Source of the DNA: Alicyclobacillus contaminans DSM 17975
GTDB lineage: Bacteria > Bacillota > Bacilli > Alicyclobacillales > Alicyclobacillaceae
NCBI RefSeq assembly: GCF_000429525.1
Contig: NZ_AUCA01000022.1
Coordinates: 1-58,059, forward strand
Direction: 5' to 3'
DNA length: 58,059 bases
Below the pieces are notes generated by a model. It did not search any database and was not told where the DNA came from. It was given only the letters and a program-made list of their open reading frames with translations. Position numbers and translations under genes: made by a program. Positions 25,494 through 35,117 of the stretch are shown piece after piece; the first letter of the stretch is position 1, and each line of letters opens with the position of its first letter.

Positions 25494-27035
25494 ATGAAGA
25501 AGGGGCTGCTGGCGTGGATGGGCGATGCGTGGCGCGAACCACCCGATGTGGTCATGGAGGATGCCGCGCTCCCGTGGCTGCGCGTGGAGCATATGGTGTT
25601 GGTGGTGTGGTTGGTATCCTTCGCCGTCTACCAACTGGCGCCTCTGTCCGATCCGGATACGCCCTGGCACCTGGCGACCGGCCGCTACATTCTGACACAC
25701 CATACCGTCCCGACCACCGATCCGTTTTCGTGGACCATGCGCGGCCAACCCTGGGTGACGCAGGAATGGTTGTTTGAAACGGTGCTGGCCTGGCTCGGGA
25801 TGCACTTTGGCTTTGCCGGTCTCTGGCTGTTGATCACCGTCGTGCACACGGCCACGGTACTCGTTCTGTACCGCGTCTGCCGCAATCAGTCCGCCGGCCA
25901 TCCTGTGTCCGCCGCTGTCTGTGCGTGCCTCGGGACGCTGGTTCCGCTCGTCTTCTGGACCATGCGTCCGCAGATGGTGTCGTACCTGATGTTCACCGTG
26001 TTCCTGTGGATTCTCTCCAATGTCCGCCGCGGGCGTTTTCGTGTGCTGTGGCTCGTACCGCCGCTGATGCTCATCTGGGCGAACGCGCATGGCAGTTCCA
26101 CCATTGGCATCTTCATGCTGCTGTTGGAGGTGGCGCTGTCCTTTGTGCCGCGGCTCGGCCGTCTGCAGCCGTTGGCGCTGCCGAAGGGCGCGCGTTGGCG
26201 TCTGCTGTTGGCCGCGCTGGTGGGCGCAGGGGTGGGGCTCATCAATCCGAACTCGTACCGCGCCTACACATACGCGCTGCTCTCCACCAACCCCACGATG
26301 GTGGACAACATCAATGAGTGGCATTCGCCCAACTTTCACATGGACATTTTCAAGTACGGACTGCTGCCGTTTCTGATGCTGTCCTGCCTGATTCTGATGG
26401 GGCGAAGAACGCGCCTGCCGCTGCGAGAAACCCTGTACTTTATGGGCAGTTTTGGCGTCATGCTCATCTACCAACGGTTTGCGCCGTACATGGCCATCTC
26501 GGCGGCGGTGCTGCTGGCTCCGGTATTGGCCGCATGGGTTCCCCGGCGCCTGTGCGCGACGCGCTTCGTACGGATGATCAGCGGTCTTGTCATGTTCGGC
26601 AGCCTCGTGTACTTTGGCACCCAGCTGCCGGAGGCGAAGGGGCCGGTTGACGCCCATTGGTCCACCGGATCGTACCCCGTGTACGCGGTGAACTGGCTCG
26701 AACAACACCATCTCACCAGCCGGATCCTGAACGCGTATCAGTGGGGTGGATACCTGATTTACCGCGGCATACCCACATTTGTCGATGGACGAACCGATAT
26801 TTTTCTGCAGGGACAGAACGTGTTTTCGGATTATCTGGCTATCAAGGATGTCTGGTGGAATGGCCCGGATTTAATCGACATCTACAAATGCGACGTGGTG
26901 CTGTTCCCGAGCGGAGATCCCGTCGTGACCTACCTGGTTCACAATCCGGAGTGGCACGTTGCGTACCAGGATGCCACCGCCGAAGTGCTCGTGCGCAATA
27001 CGGTATCCGCGCCCGACCCCCAGACAGGGACCTGA
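25494..27035 (+). CDS. GT-C-like polytopic membrane protein of unknown function
   Basis: This 513-residue protein has about 11 membrane segments. The first outside loop reads SDPDTPWHLATGRYIL, then TDPFSWTMRGQPWVTQEWL, an acidic layout resembling GT-C glycosyltransferases. The C-terminal soluble part (about 400-513) contains NAYQWGGYLIYRG and FVDGRTDIF. I recognise this type only as uncharacterised membrane protein. It starts 7 bases after the previous gene, with a weak ribosome site. Confidence 0.65.
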   Translation: MKKGLLAWMGDAWREPPDVVMEDAALPWLRVEHMVLVVWLVSFAVYQLAPLSDPDTPWHLATGRYILTHHTVPTTDPFSWTMRGQPWVTQEWLFETVLAWLGMHFGFAGLWLLITVVHTATVLVLYRVCRNQSAGHPVSAAVCACLGTLVPLVFWTMRPQMVSYLMFTVFLWILSNVRRGRFRVLWLVPPLMLIWANAHGSSTIGIFMLLLEVALSFVPRLGRLQPLALPKGARWRLLLAALVGAGVGLINPNSYRAYTYALLSTNPTMVDNINEWHSPNFHMDIFKYGLLPFLMLSCLILMGRRTRLPLRETLYFMGSFGVMLIYQRFAPYMAISAAVLLAPVLAAWVPRRLCATRFVRMISGLVMFGSLVYFGTQLPEAKGPVDAHWSTGSYPVYAVNWLEQHHLTSRILNAYQWGGYLIYRGIPTFVDGRTDIFLQGQNVFSDYLAIKDVWWNGPDLIDIYKCDVVLFPSGDPVVTYLVHNPEWHVAYQDATAEVLVRNTVSAPDPQTGT

Positions 27036-27036
27036 A

Positions 27037-27066
27037 ACACCGGGGAGTGGCCGGTGTCACCATTCT
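27037..27066 (+). terminator. Possible terminator
   Basis: ACACCGG (27037-27043) pairs with CCGGTGT (27051-27057), followed by CACCATTCTTCC. The T-run is weak. Confidence 0.4.
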
Positions 27067-27140
27067 TCCTCCGCCTTCGTATCATGGCGTAGGCGTACGT
27101 CCATGGCGTATGTGGATAAAGAGTGAAGGGTGGTGCAAGC

Positions 27141-28430
27141 ATGCGAATCCACACGGTGGTTGCAGGGAACACGCTGCGCGCCGTCGCGGCGCAGTACGGA
27201 ACCACGACTCGAGAGCTGCAGCATCTCAACGAACTGCAAAGCGAGGACGTGATTGTTCCCGGTCTCCATCTGTTGGTGCCAGGGCCCGCCTATTTGGCGA
27301 GACCATACACGGTGCAGACGGGGGAATCGGTGGATGTGCTGGCTCGCAGGGTGGGGTTTCCGACCGAGGACCTGCGGGGGTGGCTCGGGCTTCGGCCCGG
27401 TCAGACGCTGCGTGCCGGGGATCGCCTCTACATGCCGGCGCGCGTTCAGAGCCGTCGGACCATTGAAGTGAACGGCTACCTGTTGCCGCAGGGAAATGTC
27501 AACGATGCCCGCGTTGTCCAGGATGTGGGGCAACGCTTGACGTATCTGTGCGTGTTCAGCTATCAGGCGCGCGCCGACGGGAGTCTGGTGGGACAGCGGG
27601 ACAACGAGGCGCTGTCCGCCACGCGCCAACTGCGGGTGGCCCCTCTGATGACCGTGACCAATTTTGACGGCAACAACTTCAACACGGAATTGGCGCACAC
27701 GCTGCTCTCCAACAATACGCTCACGCAGCGATTGATTGACAACGTGCTTCGGACCGCGCGTAACCGCGGCTTTCGGGGCGTCAATGTGGACTTTGAGCAC
27801 ATGCGTCCCACGGATCGGCCGCTGTACAACGAGTTCATTCGAAAGTTGGGCGCCGCGCTGCGGCCCCAGGGATTATCGCTGTCCATTGCCATGGGGCCAA
27901 AGACGTCGGATGATCCCACCGCCAGTTGGATGGGCGCCTTCGACTACCGGACGCTCGGCGAAGAAGTGGATTTCCTGATGCTGATGACGTACGAATGGGG
28001 CTGGGTCGGCGGCCCCCCGATGGCCATCGCGCCCATCAACCAGGTGCGTGCGGTGTTGAACTATGCGACCTCGGTGATTCCATCCACGAAAATCCTGATG
28101 GGCATGGCGCTGTATGGCTATGACTGGCCGCTGCCGCATCCGCAAGCGGGGCGCGCGTCGGGATTGAGCAACAAGAGCGCGCAAAACCTTGCGCTGGATC
28201 AACAGGTGCCCATTGAATGGCATGTCGCCGAGGCATCGCCGAGCTTTCGCTACCGGGGATCGGAAGGGAACGAGCGGGTGGTGTGGTTCGAGGACGCGCT
28301 CAGTGCCGCGGCAAAGCTGCAACTGGTCTACGATTACAATCTTCGAGGCATTTCCGCGTGGGTGCTCGGCAACGAATTTCCGCAACTGTGGCACTTGGTG
28401 CGCGACAGCTTCACGGCCCGCAAAGTGTAG
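27141..28430 (+). CDS. LysM/GH18 spore peptidoglycan hydrolase (YaaH/SleL-like)
   Basis: This 429-residue protein has two LysM repeats (about 2-45, ending LHLLVPG, and 50-97, ending LYMPARV) that bind peptidoglycan. A GH18-type catalytic domain follows. Its active-site strand is GFRGVNVDFEHM, where the final Asp-x-Glu matches the GH18 DxxDxDxE pattern only in part. Relatives such as SleL/YaaH are N-acetylglucosaminidases that act on cortex fragments during spore germination. The ATG at 27141 has GAAGGGTGG upstream. Confidence 0.85.
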   Translation: MRIHTVVAGNTLRAVAAQYGTTTRELQHLNELQSEDVIVPGLHLLVPGPAYLARPYTVQTGESVDVLARRVGFPTEDLRGWLGLRPGQTLRAGDRLYMPARVQSRRTIEVNGYLLPQGNVNDARVVQDVGQRLTYLCVFSYQARADGSLVGQRDNEALSATRQLRVAPLMTVTNFDGNNFNTELAHTLLSNNTLTQRLIDNVLRTARNRGFRGVNVDFEHMRPTDRPLYNEFIRKLGAALRPQGLSLSIAMGPKTSDDPTASWMGAFDYRTLGEEVDFLMLMTYEWGWVGGPPMAIAPINQVRAVLNYATSVIPSTKILMGMALYGYDWPLPHPQAGRASGLSNKSAQNLALDQQVPIEWHVAEASPSFRYRGSEGNERVVWFEDALSAAAKLQLVYDYNLRGISAWVLGNEFPQLWHLVRDSFTARKV

Positions 28431-28452
28431 CTTCCATGGACCGGGAGCGCGT

Positions 28453-28498
28453 GGAAGCCTGTCTCTGTGCAGTGGCGGCTGAACAGAGACGGGCTTTC
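28453..28498. terminator. Hairpin between convergent genes
   Basis: AAGCCTGTCTCTG (28455-28467) pairs with CAGAGACGGGCTT (28484-28496). It probably ends both the spore hydrolase and chemoreceptor transcripts, though the T-runs are short. Confidence 0.55.
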
Positions 28499-28516
28499 CG
28501 ACGCGCCTTTCGCGCG

Positions 28517-30145
28517 TCAGATTTGAAAACTGCGCACCGCTTCCACCAGTTCGTTGGCCAAGGATGTGAGGGCGGTGGCCGAAGCTGCAATCTCCTCCAT
28601 GGTGGCCAATTGCTGTTCCGTCGCGGCTCCTGCGTCCTGCGTGCCCGTTGCGTTCGTGTTGGCCACGTTGTGAATGTCCCGAATGGCATCCGACAAGCGC
28701 GTGCTCTGGGTCAACCGTTGCGCAGCGTCGTTGACGCCGCGGATCTGCTCTGCAACTTCCTCGACGGCGCGGTGAATATCGGTGAAGGCCGTCCCGCTGG
28801 TCTCAGCCGTCGCGATGCCCGTGGACACCTCCGCTGCGCCGGCTCGCGTGGCCTCCACTGCGGAAGCGATATGATTTTGGATGTCCTGAACGTACGCCTG
28901 GATACTCTGGGCGGACTTCGCGGATTGTTCCGCCAGGGCGCGAACTTCCGCCGCGACGACGGAGAATCCCTTCCCTTCAGCCCCTGCCCGCGCCGCCTCG
29001 ATGGCCGCGTTGAGCGCGAGCAGATTGGTCTGTTCCGCGATGGTGGTGATGGTTTCCACAATGCTGCCCACGTGGACAGATTTCTGGTTCAACTCTTCCA
29101 TGGTCTGGGTCAGGTCCGTGATCTTTCCGTGAATCGCGTGCATCTGCTGAATGGACTGGGCCACGCTGTTGCGGCCGCTCGTCGCCAGGTCGGACGCCTG
29201 CTGGGCGTTCGCGGTCACCTGGGCTGCGCCGGCGGCAATTTTCTCGAGCGCATCGGACAGTTCATCAATCACCTGTTGACCGATTTCAATGCGGGACAGC
29301 TGTGTTTCCGATCCGGCCGCGATTTGTTGGATGACGCCCGCGATGTGTTCGGAAGCTTTGCACGTTTCATTGGCGCTCGCTGACAATTCTTCGGCGGATG
29401 CGGCCACCTGATCCGCGGTGGACATCACTTGACCGATGACCGACCGGAGGTTCTGCTGCATTTTGGAGAATGCCCTGCCCAATCGGCTCACTTCGTCCTT
29501 GCCGTCGCTGTGAATGGGAACACTTTCGTCCAAGATACCGTCTGCAATGCGCTCGGAAATGCCGATGACGACGCGCAGCGGGCGCAGAATGGTCCGCGTG
29601 GTCACCCACCACACGGCGGCCACGGTGAGGAGCAGCAGCACCACGCCCGTACCCAGCACCGCCCACAGGAGCTGCGCCAGTTGTTGAAGCGCCGAGGCCA
29701 TGCTGAACTGCACGCCAACCACATAATTCGGAACCCCATCACTGCCGTGAATGGGCGCGGTGACGTCGATGATGTTGCCCGACACACGAACGACGCTGCT
29801 GTCGGACTTTGCCGCCTGCACATCTTCGGAATCCGCTTTCTTCCCAACATCCGCAGCGACCGTGGACACCACCGCGGTGGCTGTGGCACCGCTCAGTTTA
29901 TACAGATCCAGCCGCACCAACTGGTTGTCGCGCTGCTGCAGTTCGTTGATATCGGCCTGCAGGTCGACCGTGGTGGTGGTGTTTGTGACCATGGCATCCA
30001 AGGTTCGGATGATGGCCAACGACCGTTGTTTTTCTTCTGAGATGATGAGACGACGACTCTGCGCGTAAACAATGGTCAAGCAAATGGCTGCGAATGCAGT
30101 GATGGCTGTACCGCAAAGCAGGACGAACTTACGACTGATACTCAC
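28517..30145 (-). CDS. Methyl-accepting chemotaxis protein
   Basis: This 542-residue receptor has one N-terminal membrane span (about 7-27), a short outside sensor region (about 30-165), a second span (about 160-185) and a HAMP segment starting [13 protein letters not shown]. The cytoplasmic coiled signalling domain carries the hairpin tip [25 protein letters not shown]. The GTG at 30145 follows GGAGGGGTAAG. No che gene is in the window. The ligand is unknown. Confidence 0.93.
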   Translation of the reverse strand: MSISRKFVLLCGTAITAFAAICLTIVYAQSRRLIISEEKQRSLAIIRTLDAMVTNTTTTVDLQADINELQQRDNQLVRLDLYKLSGATATAVVSTVAADVGKKADSEDVQAAKSDSSVVRVSGNIIDVTAPIHGSDGVPNYVVGVQFSMASALQQLAQLLWAVLGTGVVLLLLTVAAVWWVTTRTILRPLRVVIGISERIADGILDESVPIHSDGKDEVSRLGRAFSKMQQNLRSVIGQVMSTADQVAASAEELSASANETCKASEHIAGVIQQIAAGSETQLSRIEIGQQVIDELSDALEKIAAGAAQVTANAQQASDLATSGRNSVAQSIQQMHAIHGKITDLTQTMEELNQKSVHVGSIVETITTIAEQTNLLALNAAIEAARAGAEGKGFSVVAAEVRALAEQSAKSAQSIQAYVQDIQNHIASAVEATRAGAAEVSTGIATAETSGTAFTDIHRAVEEVAEQIRGVNDAAQRLTQSTRLSDAIRDIHNVANTNATGTQDAGAATEQQLATMEEIAASATALTSLANELVEAVRSFQI

Positions 30146-30286
30146 CCTTACCCCTCCAACATTCTCTGTGTTGCCGTACGCTGGCGGCGTGGTTCGTCAA
30201 TTCGCCGAAAGAATGCGCTTTCCTGTTTGGTCGCGATCGTTTTTTGGCGAAAAGATCACTTTCTGGCCCGGCCTGGGAGAAACGAC

Positions 30287-30315
30287 TTGCGCATGGTCCG
30301 CAGGGGAAGTATAAT
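30287..30315 (+). promoter_or_regulatory. Promoter of the proC T-box leader
   Basis: TTGCGC (30287-30292) and a perfect TATAAT (30310-30315) are 17 bases apart and lie just upstream of the T-box leader. Confidence 0.7.
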
Positions 30316-30344
30316 CACCATAATATCAGAATATTGTTTGGTTC

Positions 30345-30556
30345 GATGAAGAGGAAAAGTACTTCGCGTTGCTTTTGCGCAGAGAGGGATGGTCAGCGGC
30401 TGAAAGCCATCCTGCGAAAGTGTGAAGGAACCGGCCTCCGAGATGGCACCCGAACGCACAGTGAGTAAGGTGCCCGTTGACCACGTTATGGTCACAAGAG
30501 ATCTGGGCGTGGATGGTGTTGCATACGCCTGGAATCAGGGTGGTACCGTGGGATGC
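30345..30556 (+). promoter_or_regulatory. T-box riboswitch (proline) upstream of proC
   Basis: The leader has the GCAGAGAGGG element near the base of stem I, a candidate specifier CCG (30431-30433, in GGAACCGG) coding for proline, and the T-box core GGAATCAGGGTGGTACCGTGGG (30531-30552). The TGGT at 30541-30544 can pair with an ACCA tRNA end, which fits tRNA-Pro. T-boxes read uncharged tRNA and let transcription through when the amino acid is scarce. The specifier is my reading; the T-box core itself is unambiguous. Confidence 0.92.
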
Positions 30557-30597
30557 AAACTCCCGCCCCTGCCAACGGCAGGGGCGGGAGTTTTTGA
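30557..30597 (+). terminator. T-box-controlled terminator before proC
   Basis: AAACTCCCGCCCCTGCC pairs with GGCAGGGGCGGGAGTTT around AAC, followed by more T. It directly follows the T-box core. Confidence 0.93.
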
Positions 30598-30649
30598 TTT
30601 CCGCGCGGTTCTCACTGTCATTGCAAAAATCAAGGGGAGGCGAGTCAGG

Positions 30650-31483
30650 ATGACGTACGACAAAGTGTTTGTGATTGGTGCGGGTTCCATGGCGGAAGCG
30701 TTCATTCGCGGCGTGACCGGGGCGGGGGTTGTCCGACCGACGGATATCCGCGTCATCAACCGAAGCCGAGCGGATCGGTTGAAGCACGTTGTCGACACCT
30801 ATGGGGTGGTGGCGGCCGACGGCTACGCGGATGCGGCCGGCGCGGCACTGGTGGTGTTGGCCGTCAAGCCGGCGGATGTGGCGGAAGCGCTGCTGCGCGT
30901 GGCCCCCCACCTGAACCAAGCGCTCCTGTTGTCGTTTGCGGCAGGTGTGAACCAGGGATATATTCGTGAACGGTGTCCGTCGGTTCGGACGGTGCGGGCC
31001 ATGCCCAACCTGCCGGTGGCCGTCCGGAACGGCGTGACGGCCGTCGCCTTTGGCGACGAAACCACGCCATCGGACAAAGAATACATTCACACGCTGTTGA
31101 ACGCGCTCGGGGCTGTTGTTGAACTGCCAGAGCACCTGATGGATGCGGCGACCGCCGTGTCCGGCAGCGGACCGGGCTTCCTCTGCTACATCCTTGAGGG
31201 CATGGAGACGGCCGCTGCCAAGCTCGGGTTGGCACCCGAATTGGCCCGCATCATGCTGATTCAGACGATGGTGGGGACAGCGCGGACACTGGCTGAGTGG
31301 GATGTGTCCCCGGAGACCCTGAGACAACGCGTGACGTCGCCTCACGGCACCACCGAAGCCGGGGTGAAGCAGTTGGACTCAGGATATGTTCGCGGTTATG
31401 TGTACGAAGCGGTGCTGGCCGCAGCGGCGCGGGCGGCGGAGATGGGCAAGTCGTATCTGCCCGCGCAGACGGCCGCAGAGTAA
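30650..31483 (+). CDS. proC: Pyrroline-5-carboxylate reductase
   Basis: This 277-residue NAD(P)H-dependent enzyme performs the last step of proline synthesis. It has the Rossmann loop VIGAGSMAEAFIRG near the N-terminus, VLAVKPADV, and the C-terminal signature region TAVSGSGPGFLCYILEGM to RQRVTSPHGTTEAGVKQL. The ATG at 30650 has GGGGAGG upstream. The proline T-box leader supports the assignment independently. No proA or proB is in the window. Confidence 0.95.
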   Translation: MTYDKVFVIGAGSMAEAFIRGVTGAGVVRPTDIRVINRSRADRLKHVVDTYGVVAADGYADAAGAALVVLAVKPADVAEALLRVAPHLNQALLLSFAAGVNQGYIRERCPSVRTVRAMPNLPVAVRNGVTAVAFGDETTPSDKEYIHTLLNALGAVVELPEHLMDAATAVSGSGPGFLCYILEGMETAAAKLGLAPELARIMLIQTMVGTARTLAEWDVSPETLRQRVTSPHGTTEAGVKQLDSGYVRGYVYEAVLAAAARAAEMGKSYLPAQTAAE

Positions 31484-31493
31484 CATATTCCCC

Positions 31494-31522
31494 TTGCCGC
31501 GCGGTACGCAATTTGATATGTT
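31494..31522 (+). promoter_or_regulatory. Probable promoter of xpt-pbuX
   Basis: TTGCCG (31494-31499) and TATGTT (31517-31522) are 17 bases apart. They lie upstream of a palindrome and of the purine riboswitch. Confidence 0.5.
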
Positions 31523-31529
31523 GGGATAA

Positions 31530-31545
31530 GCAACCGGCCGGTTGC
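31530..31545. repeat. Perfect 16-base palindrome
   Basis: GCAACCGGCCGGTTGC is a perfect palindrome placed just downstream of the likely promoter and before the guanine aptamer. It could be a repressor operator or a small stem in the leader. I do not recognise it as the box of a specific regulator. Confidence 0.5.
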
Positions 31546-31565
31546 GTGTGATGAACTTCATATCG

Positions 31566-31634
31566 GCTCGTATAATCGCGGGAATACGGCCCGCAAGTCT
31601 CTACCAGGCAACCGTAAATTGCCTGACTACGAGT
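31566..31634 (+). promoter_or_regulatory. Guanine (purine) riboswitch upstream of xpt-pbuX
   Basis: The aptamer shows P1 GCTCGTA with TACGAGT, the conserved TATAATCGCGGG, the CTACCAGGCAACCGTAAATTGCC loop region, and the GACTACGAG 3' side. The base that pairs with the ligand is C (31627), which specifies guanine or hypoxanthine rather than adenine. A downstream hairpin can act as the terminator. Control of xpt-pbuX by this RNA is the classic arrangement. Confidence 0.96.
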
Positions 31635-31725
31635 GGAAGCACATCTAGGGTTCCGTCGCGGTTCATTCGTGACCGGCGAGTCTGGACCGAGCGATGTGAG
31701 CACATGGTGCTACACCTTTGGGAGA

Positions 31726-31800
31726 AAAGCCCGGGAGGATAGGTTTCACTTGGCGGCGCAGTCGCGCAGGCCGTACCTGTCCGACCGGGCTTTGCTGTGT
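31726..31800 (+). terminator. Riboswitch terminator before xpt
   Basis: AAAGCCCGG (from 31726) pairs with CCGGGCTTT (to 31793), and inside it AGGATAGGT pairs with ACCTGTCC. GCTGTGTTT follows. The T-run is interrupted but the position fits the expression platform. Confidence 0.65.
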
Positions 31801-31827
31801 TTCCACGAGAGGACACGGAGGGATATT

Positions 31828-32439
31828 GTGAATCGATTGCAGGAGCGGATTGTGCAGGACGGTGTGGTCCTTTCGCCAACCGTGCTGAAAGTGGACGCCT
31901 TCTTAAATCACCAGGTCGATCCGGAGCTGGTGATGGACATCGGCGCCGCCATGGCGGCACCCCATCGCGACGCCGGCGTGACCAAAGTGCTGACGGTGGA
32001 GGCGAGCGGCATTCCCTTGGCCATGGCGACCGCCCTGGCGTTGGGAGGGATTCCGTTTGTCTACGCGAAGAAAAAGCGGGCCATCACCCAGGGTGACGCG
32101 GTCTGGACGGCGCCGGCGTATTCGTTCACGCGCCAGGAATCCTACCATGTGAGTTTGTCCAAAGCGTACCTCGGCTCGGAGGATGTGGTGCTGATGGTCG
32201 ACGACATTCTGGCAGAAGGTTCCGCGTTGACCGCTCTGACGGAGATTGTGCACCAGGCGGGGGCCCGTGTGGTCGGCGCCGTGGTGGCCGTGGAAAAGCG
32301 ATTCCAGTCTGGACGCGAGAAACTGGCGCAGATGGGCGTCCAGGTCCGGGCGTTGGCGGGGATTGAAAGCATGTCAGCCAATGGTATCACGTTTGCCCAA
32401 GATGACGAATCCCGGACTCCGGAGGTGATGCTGCCATGA
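31828..32439 (+). CDS. xpt: Xanthine phosphoribosyltransferase
   Basis: This 203-residue enzyme makes XMP from xanthine and PRPP. The PRPP motif VLMVDDILAEGSAL is at 121-134, and the substrate-side stretch VEASGIPLAMATALALGGIPFVYAKKK (split here by description only) is typical of Xpt. The GTG at 31828 follows GGAGGGATATT; upstream reading frame lies in the riboswitch region. It overlaps pbuX by four bases (ATGA). Confidence 0.96.
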   Translation: MNRLQERIVQDGVVLSPTVLKVDAFLNHQVDPELVMDIGAAMAAPHRDAGVTKVLTVEASGIPLAMATALALGGIPFVYAKKKRAITQGDAVWTAPAYSFTRQESYHVSLSKAYLGSEDVVLMVDDILAEGSALTALTEIVHQAGARVVGAVVAVEKRFQSGREKLAQMGVQVRALAGIESMSANGITFAQDDESRTPEVMLP

Positions 32440-33731
32440 CCAGCGGAAAGACATGGATTCTCGGGATTCAGCACGTGCTCGCCATGTACGCGGGGGCTGT
32501 GGTGGTGCCCATTTTGGTCGGGGGCGCTTTGAAACTGTCGGCTGTGCAAATGGCGTATCTGATCTCGGCAGACCTGTTTACGTGCGGCATTGCCACGCTG
32601 CTTCAGGTGCTCGGCACCCGCTGGCTGGGCGTGGGGCTGCCGGTGGTGCTCGGATGCACGTTCACCGCGGTCGGTCCGCTCATTTCCATCGGTTTGACGG
32701 ACAATCTGCCCACCGCGTTTGGCGCGATTTTGGTGGCCGGTCTGGTGGTCGTCGTGTTGGCGCCGGTGTTCGGACGTTTGTTGGCCCTGTTCCCAACCGT
32801 CGTGACGGGATCCGTGGTGACCGTGATTGGTTTGTCTCTGATTCCCGTGGCCATGAACGACGCGGCCGGCGGGCAGGGAAGTCCGGACTTCGGCCAGCCG
32901 GTCAATCTCTTGTTGGCGTTGTTTACACTGTTGGTCATTTTGCTTTTGAACCGGTGGGCCCGCGGATTTCTGCGCGCGATTTCCGTGCTCATTGGCTTGG
33001 TGCTCGGCACCCTGGCCGCAGCGGTGTTTGGAAAAGTGTCCCTGCAATCGGTGGCGCAGGCAAACTGGATGGGTCTCATCCATCCACTCTATTTCGGCCG
33101 CCCTCAATTCCATTTGGCCGCCATCGTCACAATGTGTGTGGTGTGCGTGGTCAGCATGGTGGAATCCACCGGCGTCTACTTTGCTCTCAGCCGGATTACC
33201 GGCCGGGAACTCAAGGACGCGGATGTGGTGCGCGGTCTGCGCGCGGAGGGCGTCGCCATTGTTCTGGGGGGATTGTTCAACACTTTCCCATACACGACCT
33301 TTTCTCAAAATGTCGGCCTGGTCTCCATGACTGGCGTGAAGAAGCGCAGCGTGGTGGCGGCTGCGGGGGTGCTGCTCATTATCCTCGGGTTTCTGCCCAA
33401 AATCGCGGCACTGACGACGGAGATTCCCAGTTCAGTGCTCGGTGGCGCCATGATTGCCATGTTTGGGATGGTGGTGGCATCCGGACTGAATATCCTAAAA
33501 ATGGTTGATTTACACCGTCAGGAAAATATGCTGGTTGTCGCCTGCAGCGTTGCTGTCGGCCTCGGTGTCGCGGTGGTACCACAAATGTTTGATCATTTGC
33601 CGGGGGCGTTAAAGATGCTTTTGCAGAGCGGAATCGTCATGGGTTCCGCCACCGCCGTCGGCCTCAACCTGCTGTTGAACCGTTCATCGGTGAGATCGGT
33701 GACAGCACCGGACATGGCGATGGAGTCCTAG
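32436..33731 (+). CDS. pbuX: Xanthine permease
   Basis: This 431-residue NCS2 permease imports xanthine. The N-terminal ILGIQHVLAMYAGAVVVPIL, the VVLGCTFTAVGPLISIG segment and the later FNTFPYTTFSQNVGLVSMTGV motif are diagnostic. Its start overlaps the xpt stop, so both are under the guanine riboswitch, giving uptake and salvage as one unit. Confidence 0.95.
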   Translation: MTSGKTWILGIQHVLAMYAGAVVVPILVGGALKLSAVQMAYLISADLFTCGIATLLQVLGTRWLGVGLPVVLGCTFTAVGPLISIGLTDNLPTAFGAILVAGLVVVVLAPVFGRLLALFPTVVTGSVVTVIGLSLIPVAMNDAAGGQGSPDFGQPVNLLLALFTLLVILLLNRWARGFLRAISVLIGLVLGTLAAAVFGKVSLQSVAQANWMGLIHPLYFGRPQFHLAAIVTMCVVCVVSMVESTGVYFALSRITGRELKDADVVRGLRAEGVAIVLGGLFNTFPYTTFSQNVGLVSMTGVKKRSVVAAAGVLLIILGFLPKIAALTTEIPSSVLGGAMIAMFGMVVASGLNILKMVDLHRQENMLVVACSVAVGLGVAVVPQMFDHLPGALKMLLQSGIVMGSATAVGLNLLLNRSSVRSVTAPDMAMES

Positions 33732-33948
33732 CGGACTTCGTCCTTGGGCGCGCTCCGTTCACAAAACTTTTCTCGCTGTATAGATGTTGAATTCAGACAG
33801 ATCACATATAATAAGGATACATGGTTTACATGCGTTCGAAGTCAGCAACCGTGTATTCGATGCAGACGCTGCGGCTGACCGTCCAAACGGGAAAGTTGTG
33901 GCGTTTTGTTTGATGTCTGATAACCCAGGGGGAAGTGAGGCCTCTGCC

Positions 33949-35053
33949 ATGAACATGCAAGACTTGCACCGAATGCTGCAGCCGATTGAGCACTGGAATC
34001 GCAAAATCCTGGCCGTATTGTGGGTTGTGTTCGGCTTTGCCGTCTGCATCGGCATCGTTCATTTGGTGGTTGTGGGAGAGGCTTGGAAGCATATTCTGGT
34101 TGGCTCTGTGCTGCTGCCCATCGGACTGCTGTTGGTGGTAATCGGTGTGTCGGAGTGGCTGGTGCGTTCTTCGCCCGTGCCAAAGGACTGGATTTTTCTG
34201 GTGGCCGCTGATTTCATTGCCGTTTGTCTTCTCATCTGTAATCCGGAACTGCCGATAACGGCTTCAGTCTTTTTCCTTCCCATACTCATTTCCGTGTTCT
34301 ATTTCGTACCGAAGAAAGTCATGTACATGACCGTGGCGGCCTGTCTCACGCTGCTTGCCGTATACGGTGTGGATCCACCTCTGCGCGCGCATCTGGATGT
34401 GGCCGACTTGATCACGTTCATCGCGGTGCTCTTAGTGGGCGGTTTCATCTGTGTCCAATTCATGCAGCGGAGCGTGGAAATGGTCGCCCAGTTGCAGCTT
34501 TCCATTGAAGCGAATCAAGATTTGATGGTTCAAAAAATTATGATGGAAAGTGTATCCAAACGGGATGGACTCACGGATGCGTATAATCACAAATCATTTC
34601 ATCAACATTTGGAAAATGTATTGCGGCAGAGTGACGCTCAGGGCACGCCCGTACACCTGCTGATCTTTGACATTGATAATTTCAAGCGAATCTAATGATA
34701 CGTTTGGACATCATGTCGGCGATCAGATTTTGCGCCGAGTGGTTCAGGTCATGAAGGAACAGGTGGGGCCCAATGACTTCGTGGCGCGTTACGGCGGGGA
34801 GGAATTTGCGCTGATTCTCCTCGACCGCAGCGACGCAGAGGCGGATCAGATTGGGGAATGCATCCGCCTCAACGTTCGCGCCATGCACCATGAGGAAATT
34901 GACGGTTCGGTGTCCATCAGCGGTGGACTCGCCCGGTATGAACCCGGACGCGGCAAGGAGTGGTTGTTCGTCACGGCGGACGAAATGCTTTATCGCGCGA
35001 AACACGAAGGGAAAGACAAGATTGTCGCACACCACGCGATAAGTGCGCGATGA
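33949..35053 (+). pseudogene. Diguanylate cyclase (GGDEF) broken by a one-base insertion
   Basis: The first frame (33949-34695) encodes about six membrane segments followed by the start of a GGDEF domain (KRDGLTDAYNHKSFHQ, FDIDNFKRI), then stops. The domain resumes one base later in another frame as NDTFGHHVGDQILRRV, with the active site RYGGEEF and the SISGG and YRAKHEGKDKIV ends intact. Removing the T at 34693 restores a full protein. The c-di-GMP inhibitory RxxD site is absent. It is either a real frameshift or a sequencing error. The ATG at 33949 is weakly supported. Confidence 0.85.
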
Positions 35054-35117
35054 TCCGCCGCAGATAGTCACCCGCAGGGTTTCATCCGCAGCGGCCAACG
35101 CCCATCGGAAATGAGCT

